8,951 nucleotides of DNA from Chloroflexota bacterium (GTDB lineage Bacteria > Chloroflexota > UBA6077), in contig JAJYNT010000158.1 of the NCBI GenBank assembly GCA_021786215.1, forward strand, positions 1 to 8,951, in the 5' to 3' direction. Below are positions 5,621 through 8,951 of this stretch, piece by piece. Within the stretch, counting starts at the first letter, position 1, and each line of letters begins with the position of its first letter. The notes beneath the pieces are model-generated. The model was given only the letters and a program-made list of their open reading frames with translations. It searched no databases and was not told the origin of the DNA. The position numbers were made by a program, and so were the translations under genes.

Positions 5621-6628
5621 ATGATAGAGGAAACCAAGGACATGGATCAGGCCCTGGACCGCGGCGCGTCCATGTCGCTTCTGACAACGATGATGAGGAT
5701 TCGGGACTTTGAGGCGAGGGTAGAAGAGCTCTTCTTCGCCGGGCAGATCGCGGGCTCGGTGCACCTGTACATTGGCGAGGAGGCGGTCGCGACAGGGGTT
5801 TGCAGCGCTCTCCGGCCGAACGATTACCTCACCAGCACCCACCGGGGTCATGGACACGCTATTGCCAAGGGAGCCCAACTCGACCGCATGATGGCTGAGC
5901 TGTTCGGTCGCAAGACAGGCTACTGCAAGGGTAAGGGCGGATCGATGCACATCGCCGACTTCTCCGTGGGCATGCTGGGAGCCAACGGCATCGTGGCCGG
6001 CGGCCTGCCCATCGCCGTCGGGGCCGGGCTCTCCGCGAAGATGCGGCAGTCTGGTCAGGTGGTGGCCTGCTTCTTTGGAGACGGAGCGACCAGTCGGGGC
6101 ACTTTCCACGAGGCACTCAACATGGCCGCCGTTTTCCGGCTGCCGGTGCTGTTCGTCAACGAGAACAACCAGTACGCCTCCACGACGCCGGCAAGCTACG
6201 GCGTCTCGGTGGAAGACGTGGCCTCCAGGTCAGCAGGCTACGGCATCCCGGGCGTCGTGGTCGACGGCAACGACGTCCTTGCCGTGCGAGAGAGCGCCCT
6301 CGCGGCGGTGGAGCGGGCACGGGCCGGTGAGGGTCCAACGCTGCTGGAGTGCAAGACCTACCGCTGGCGTGGTCACTACGTTGGTGACCCGGAGCAATAC
6401 CGAGATAAGGAAGAGGTGCTTCGCTGGCGGGAGCGCTGCCCGATTCAGCGATTCCAGAAGCTGCTGATGGAGAACGGAACGACACGGCAGGGCGAGATTG
6501 ACGAGATTTCACGCCGCATCGAAGAAGAGGTCGCGGCGGCGGAACGGTTCGCACAGGAGAGCCCGCTCCCCGATCCCGACGAGGCCCTGGACGACCTCTT
6601 CGCGAATCCCCTGCGAGGGCGAAGATGA
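5621..6628 (+). CDS. acoA: Thiamine-diphosphate dehydrogenase E1 alpha subunit (AcoA-like)
   Basis: A 335-residue alpha subunit of an alpha2beta2 E1 component. With E1 beta it decarboxylates a 2-oxo acid, or cleaves acetoin, and passes the acyl group to the E2 lipoyl arm. The thiamine-diphosphate/Mg motif runs from GDG (153-155) to NN (182-183). Other family landmarks are STHRGHGH (72-79), KGGSMHI (105-111) and the phosphate-loop region YRWRGHYVGDPEQYR (247-261), a run closest in my memory to acetoin dehydrogenase E1 alpha. I start it at the ATG at 5621, with GGAG 6 nt upstream. An upstream in-frame ATG at 5522 would add 33 residues of low-quality Arg-rich sequence. Length is typical of AcoA. 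It ends in ATGA, overlapping the E1 beta start. Branched-chain or pyruvate E1 are alternatives. Confidence 0.92.
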   Translation: MIEETKDMDQALDRGASMSLLTTMMRIRDFEARVEELFFAGQIAGSVHLYIGEEAVATGVCSALRPNDYLTSTHRGHGHAIAKGAQLDRMMAELFGRKTGYCKGKGGSMHIADFSVGMLGANGIVAGGLPIAVGAGLSAKMRQSGQVVACFFGDGATSRGTFHEALNMAAVFRLPVLFVNENNQYASTTPASYGVSVEDVASRSAGYGIPGVVVDGNDVLAVRESALAAVERARAGEGPTLLECKTYRWRGHYVGDPEQYRDKEEVLRWRERCPIQRFQKLLMENGTTRQGEIDEISRRIEEEVAAAERFAQESPLPDPDEALDDLFANPLRGRR

Positions 6629-7611
6629 GGAACATCAACTTTGCCGAAGCCACCCTGGAGGCGATGCAGGAGGAGATGAGGCGCGATCCGGGCGTGTTCG
6701 TCCTGGGCGAGGACATCGCGCGGCAGGGCGGCATCTTCGGGCAGTTCAAAGGACTGACGGCCGAGTTCGGGCCGGACCGCGTGCTGGACACCCCCATTTC
6801 CGAGGCCGCCATAGTCGGCTCTGCGCTGGGGGCCGCGATGACCGGCATGAGACCCGTCGTCGACATCCATTTCGCCGACTTCATGACCTGCGCCATGGAC
6901 GAGTTGGTCAACCAGATCTCCAAGGTCCGCTACATGTCGGGCGGGCAGGCCAAGGCCCCGCTGGTGATTCGAGCCCCGGATGGCATCGCACGACAGGTGG
7001 CCGCGCAGCACTCCCAATCGTTGGAAGCCTGGTTCCTCCATACCCCGGGCCTGAAGATCGTCATCCCCTCGAACCCGGCCGACGCCAAAGGGCTTCTCAA
7101 GTCGGCGATCCGGGATGACGACCCGGTACTCTACTGCGAGCACAAGTCGCTGTATCGAATGAAGGGTCCAGTGCCCGAGGATGAGTACCTGATACCCCTC
7201 GGTCAGGCTGCAGTGCGCCGGCATGGAAAGCACGCAACGCTAGTCACCTACTCCATGATGGTGACCAAGGCTCTGGAAGCGGCGGATCAGTTGGCGAGAG
7301 ACGGGATCGAAGTCGAGGTGGTCGATCTGCGAAGCCTGGTACCCCTCGACATGGAAACCCTTCACCGCTCGGTTAAGAAGACGAAGCGGGTCCTGGTGGC
7401 CCACGAGGCCAACCGGCGAGGAGGGGTCGGGGCGGAGATCGCCGCCACGCTCGGTGAGGATCTTTACGACTACCTGGATGCCCCGGTGAAGCGGATCGGC
7501 GCCAAGGATACCCCCATACCTTTCTCCGCTCCCATGGAGCGCTTTGTCATTCCCCAGGTGGAGGACCTCGTCGCGGCCGTCCGCGAGCTGATGGTGGGAT
7601 GTCCACTATGA
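6625..7611 (+). CDS. acoB: Thiamine-diphosphate dehydrogenase E1 beta subunit (AcoB-like)
   Basis: This 328-residue partner of the E1 alpha subunit has an N-terminal pyrimidine-binding transketolase domain (about 4-180) with the catalytic glutamate E60 in DTPISE, the strip VDIHFADFMTCAMDELVNQ, and the active-site histidine H129 in AQHSQSLEAWF. The C-terminal transketolase domain is at about 195-318 (ATLVTYSMMV, VEVVDLRSLVPLD, VLVAHEA). The glycine-rich loop before AQHSQS, commonly GxGG, reads GIARQVAA here. The start overlaps the acoA stop by 4 nt (ATGA at 6625-6628), with GAGGG 5 nt upstream inside acoA, giving equal subunit synthesis by translational coupling. Length is standard. Substrate specificity cannot be read from sequence. 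Confidence 0.94.
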   Translation: MRNINFAEATLEAMQEEMRRDPGVFVLGEDIARQGGIFGQFKGLTAEFGPDRVLDTPISEAAIVGSALGAAMTGMRPVVDIHFADFMTCAMDELVNQISKVRYMSGGQAKAPLVIRAPDGIARQVAAQHSQSLEAWFLHTPGLKIVIPSNPADAKGLLKSAIRDDDPVLYCEHKSLYRMKGPVPEDEYLIPLGQAAVRRHGKHATLVTYSMMVTKALEAADQLARDGIEVEVVDLRSLVPLDMETLHRSVKKTKRVLVAHEANRRGGVGAEIAATLGEDLYDYLDAPVKRIGAKDTPIPFSAPMERFVIPQVEDLVAAVRELMVGCPL

Positions 7612-8786
7612 CCAGACAAATCACCATGCCCCAACTGGGTTTCACCATGGTCGAAGGCACGGTCAACGAGTGGCGCAAGCGAGAGGGAGAATCGGTGGCC
7701 AAGGGCGAAGCGCTGCTGGAGGTGACCACCGAGAAGGTTAGCATCGAGGTTGAGTCCCCGGTGTCCGGTGTTGTGCAGCAGATACTGGTGCACGCGGGGT
7801 CCACGGTACCCGTGGGAGCGCCAATTTGCCTGGTCGCCGCGGAAGCCGAAGCGACGGACTCGGTCCCGGCAGTGGAAGCAGAGCCAACGGACACAGTCCT
7901 GGAGCCGGAAACCGTCGCTGAAGTTGCGGAGCCTCGAATCAGGGCATCGGGCCTCGCCAAGCGGCTGGCCAGGGAAAAGGGGATCAACCTGGCCGCCCTC
8001 CATGGTAGCGGCCCCGGCGGTCGAATCCTGGAGGCGGACGTGCTCGGCTACCTGGCACAGCACAACAGCCCCCAGTCCCCAACCGCCGGCCCCAGGCAGG
8101 GGCAACGGGTGCCCTTCACGGGAACCCGGCGGGTGATTGGCGAGCGGATGTTTCAGAGCGTCCGAAGCTCGGCGCAGGTCACCCTCGTCGCCGAGGTCGA
8201 CGCCACCGAGGCGCTCCGGCTGCGAGCTCAACTGCTACCCGAATGGGAGAATAGAGACGGGGTAAGGTTGACCTTCACCGACCTGATCGTTAAGGCCTGC
8301 GGGAAAGCTCTTCGAGAGCACCCAGGCCTCAACGCCACCCTGGAAGGTGAGGAGATCCTCCTCTGCGAGGAGGTCAACGTCGGCGTTGCCGTCGCGCTGC
8401 CCGATGGCCTCATCGTGCCGGTCCTTCGGCAGGTTGACGTCAAGCCGCTACAGACCATCGCGGCCGAGTCGCGCGACCTGGTGGAACGGGCACGGAACAA
8501 GCGGCTGGCGGTGAACGAAGTGAGTGGTGGCACTTTCACCGTCACCAATCTGGGCAACTACGGCATTGACTTCTTCACGCCCATTATCAACTCACCCGAA
8601 ACGGCGATACTCGGCGTCGGTCGAGTGGCCGAACGGCCGGCAGTATTCAACGGTGAGATCTCCAAACGCTCTCTGATGTATCTGAGCCTGACCTTCGACC
8701 ATCGTTTGGTAGACGGGGCACCGGCTGCCGAGTTCATGCAGAGGGTGCGGGATCTCATCGAGCGCCCCTACCTGTTACTGACCTGA
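7608..8786 (+). CDS. acoC: Dihydrolipoyl acyltransferase E2 (AcoC-like)
   Basis: The E2 core of the complex, 392 residues. A single lipoyl domain occupies residues 2-78 with the lipoylated lysine K43 in TTEKVSIE. An acidic Glu/Ala/Thr linker follows (about 79-107), then the peripheral-subunit-binding domain (about 109-149, RASGLAKRLAREKGINLAAL and GPGGRILEADV), a second linker, and the catalytic acyltransferase domain (about 166-390) with the active-site H365-xxx-D369-G in TFDHRLVDG. E2 accepts the acyl group from E1 and transfers it to CoA. The binding domain should recruit an E3, which is not in the window. I chose the ATG at 7608 because it makes the same 4-nt ATGA overlap as acoA/acoB. 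An ATG at 7599 (three residues longer) has no room for a ribosome binding site. True AcoC proteins of the alpha/beta-hydrolase type differ; this one is a genuine acyltransferase. Confidence 0.94.
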   Translation: MTRQITMPQLGFTMVEGTVNEWRKREGESVAKGEALLEVTTEKVSIEVESPVSGVVQQILVHAGSTVPVGAPICLVAAEAEATDSVPAVEAEPTDTVLEPETVAEVAEPRIRASGLAKRLAREKGINLAALHGSGPGGRILEADVLGYLAQHNSPQSPTAGPRQGQRVPFTGTRRVIGERMFQSVRSSAQVTLVAEVDATEALRLRAQLLPEWENRDGVRLTFTDLIVKACGKALREHPGLNATLEGEEILLCEEVNVGVAVALPDGLIVPVLRQVDVKPLQTIAAESRDLVERARNKRLAVNEVSGGTFTVTNLGNYGIDFFTPIINSPETAILGVGRVAERPAVFNGEISKRSLMYLSLTFDHRLVDGAPAAEFMQRVRDLIERPYLLLT

Positions 8787-8870
8787 TCACGATAGTGGAT
8801 GTGCAATGGTGGACAAGAGACTCGAGGACTGCGTGAAGGTGGCCCTATATCACTAAGAACCTATCCGATA

Positions 8871-8881
8871 ACCGGAACGGT
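8871..8881. repeat. Short inverted repeat upstream of the last gene
   Basis: ACCG-GAA-CGGT is a perfect 4-bp inverted repeat with a 3-nt centre in the 133-nt spacer between acoC and the next gene. It might be a small operator or hairpin, but arms this short occur often by chance. Nothing in this spacer is a convincing terminator or promoter. Confidence 0.15.
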
Positions 8882-8919
8882 ATTTGCAGCGTGTCTGCCA
8901 GAACGAACGGAGGTGTACC

Positions 8920-8951
8920 ATGGCAGAGCACGCAGCGGTTGGCGAACAGTG
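8920..8951 (+). CDS. 5' end of an unidentified gene, cut by the window edge
   Basis: An ATG at 8920 opens a frame reading MAEHAAVGEQ to the window end. GGAGG (8909-8913) is 6 nt upstream, as good as the sites of the operon genes. Ten residues are too few to identify the product. Its orientation and spacing (133 nt after acoC) allow it to be in the same operon or to have its own promoter. A lipoamide dehydrogenase (E3) or another pathway enzyme would be logical but is not shown. Confidence 0.55.
   Translation, partial: MAEHAAVGEQ

Noticed and set aside
8806..8856. 16-codon ORF (MVDKRLEDCVKVALYH) between acoC and the last gene
   Set aside because: No good ribosome binding site, very short, and no recognisable features.
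1..8951. Mobile elements, CRISPR arrays, phage or defence genes
   Set aside because: No transposase, integrase, direct-repeat array or long terminal inverted repeats were seen; the window looks like a metabolic operon.

Overview
The window holds a GC-rich bacterial catabolic locus: one divergently transcribed regulator, then seven tightly packed genes on the + strand, then the first codons of an eighth. The best guess for the host is a Chloroflexota-like (monoderm-type) bacterium. The solute-binding protein is a Tat-targeted lipoprotein followed by a long Ala/Pro/Thr linker, a style common in that phylum. This is inference; no phylogenetic marker is present.

Layout. 1-221: 3' flank of the regulator, nothing convincing. 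222-983 (-): GntR/FadR-type regulator. 984-1603: divergent intergenic region with a near-consensus promoter (1228-1256), an inverted repeat directly after it (1257-1277), and a predicted leader of about 340 nt containing a hairpin that covers a strong Shine-Dalgarno sequence and a six-codon mini-ORF. 1604-2098 dctQ and 2105-3406 dctM: the TRAP transporter membrane subunits. 3444-4211: NAD-type short-chain dehydrogenase with a TTG start. 4212-4343: spacer with a strong 13-bp hairpin. 4344-5477 dctP: TRAP binding lipoprotein. 5478-5620: spacer with a second multi-part hairpin. 5621-6628, 6625-7611 and 7608-8786: acoA, acoB and acoC-like genes (E1alpha, E1beta and lipoyl E2 of a thiamine-diphosphate 2-oxoacid/acetoin dehydrogenase complex), coupled by ATGA overlaps. 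8920-8951: start of another gene after a good ribosome binding site.

How the genes could work together (inference): the DctPQM transporter imports a small solute. The binding protein keeps the arginine that in this family binds a carboxylate. The SDR would oxidise a hydroxyl to a ketone. The AcoAB-AcoC complex would then cleave or decarboxylate the keto product to an acyl-CoA and NADH, with an E3 lipoamide dehydrogenase supplied from elsewhere. The FCD-type GntR protein is the likely repressor, responding to the substrate or an intermediate. The known acetoin/2,3-butanediol route fits the enzymes, but acetoin is uncharged and does not fit a carboxylate-binding TRAP system. A hydroxy acid going to a 2-oxo acid and then an acyl-CoA is therefore an equally good or better hypothesis. 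The SDR placed between the TRAP permease and binding-protein genes is the most distinctive organisational feature.
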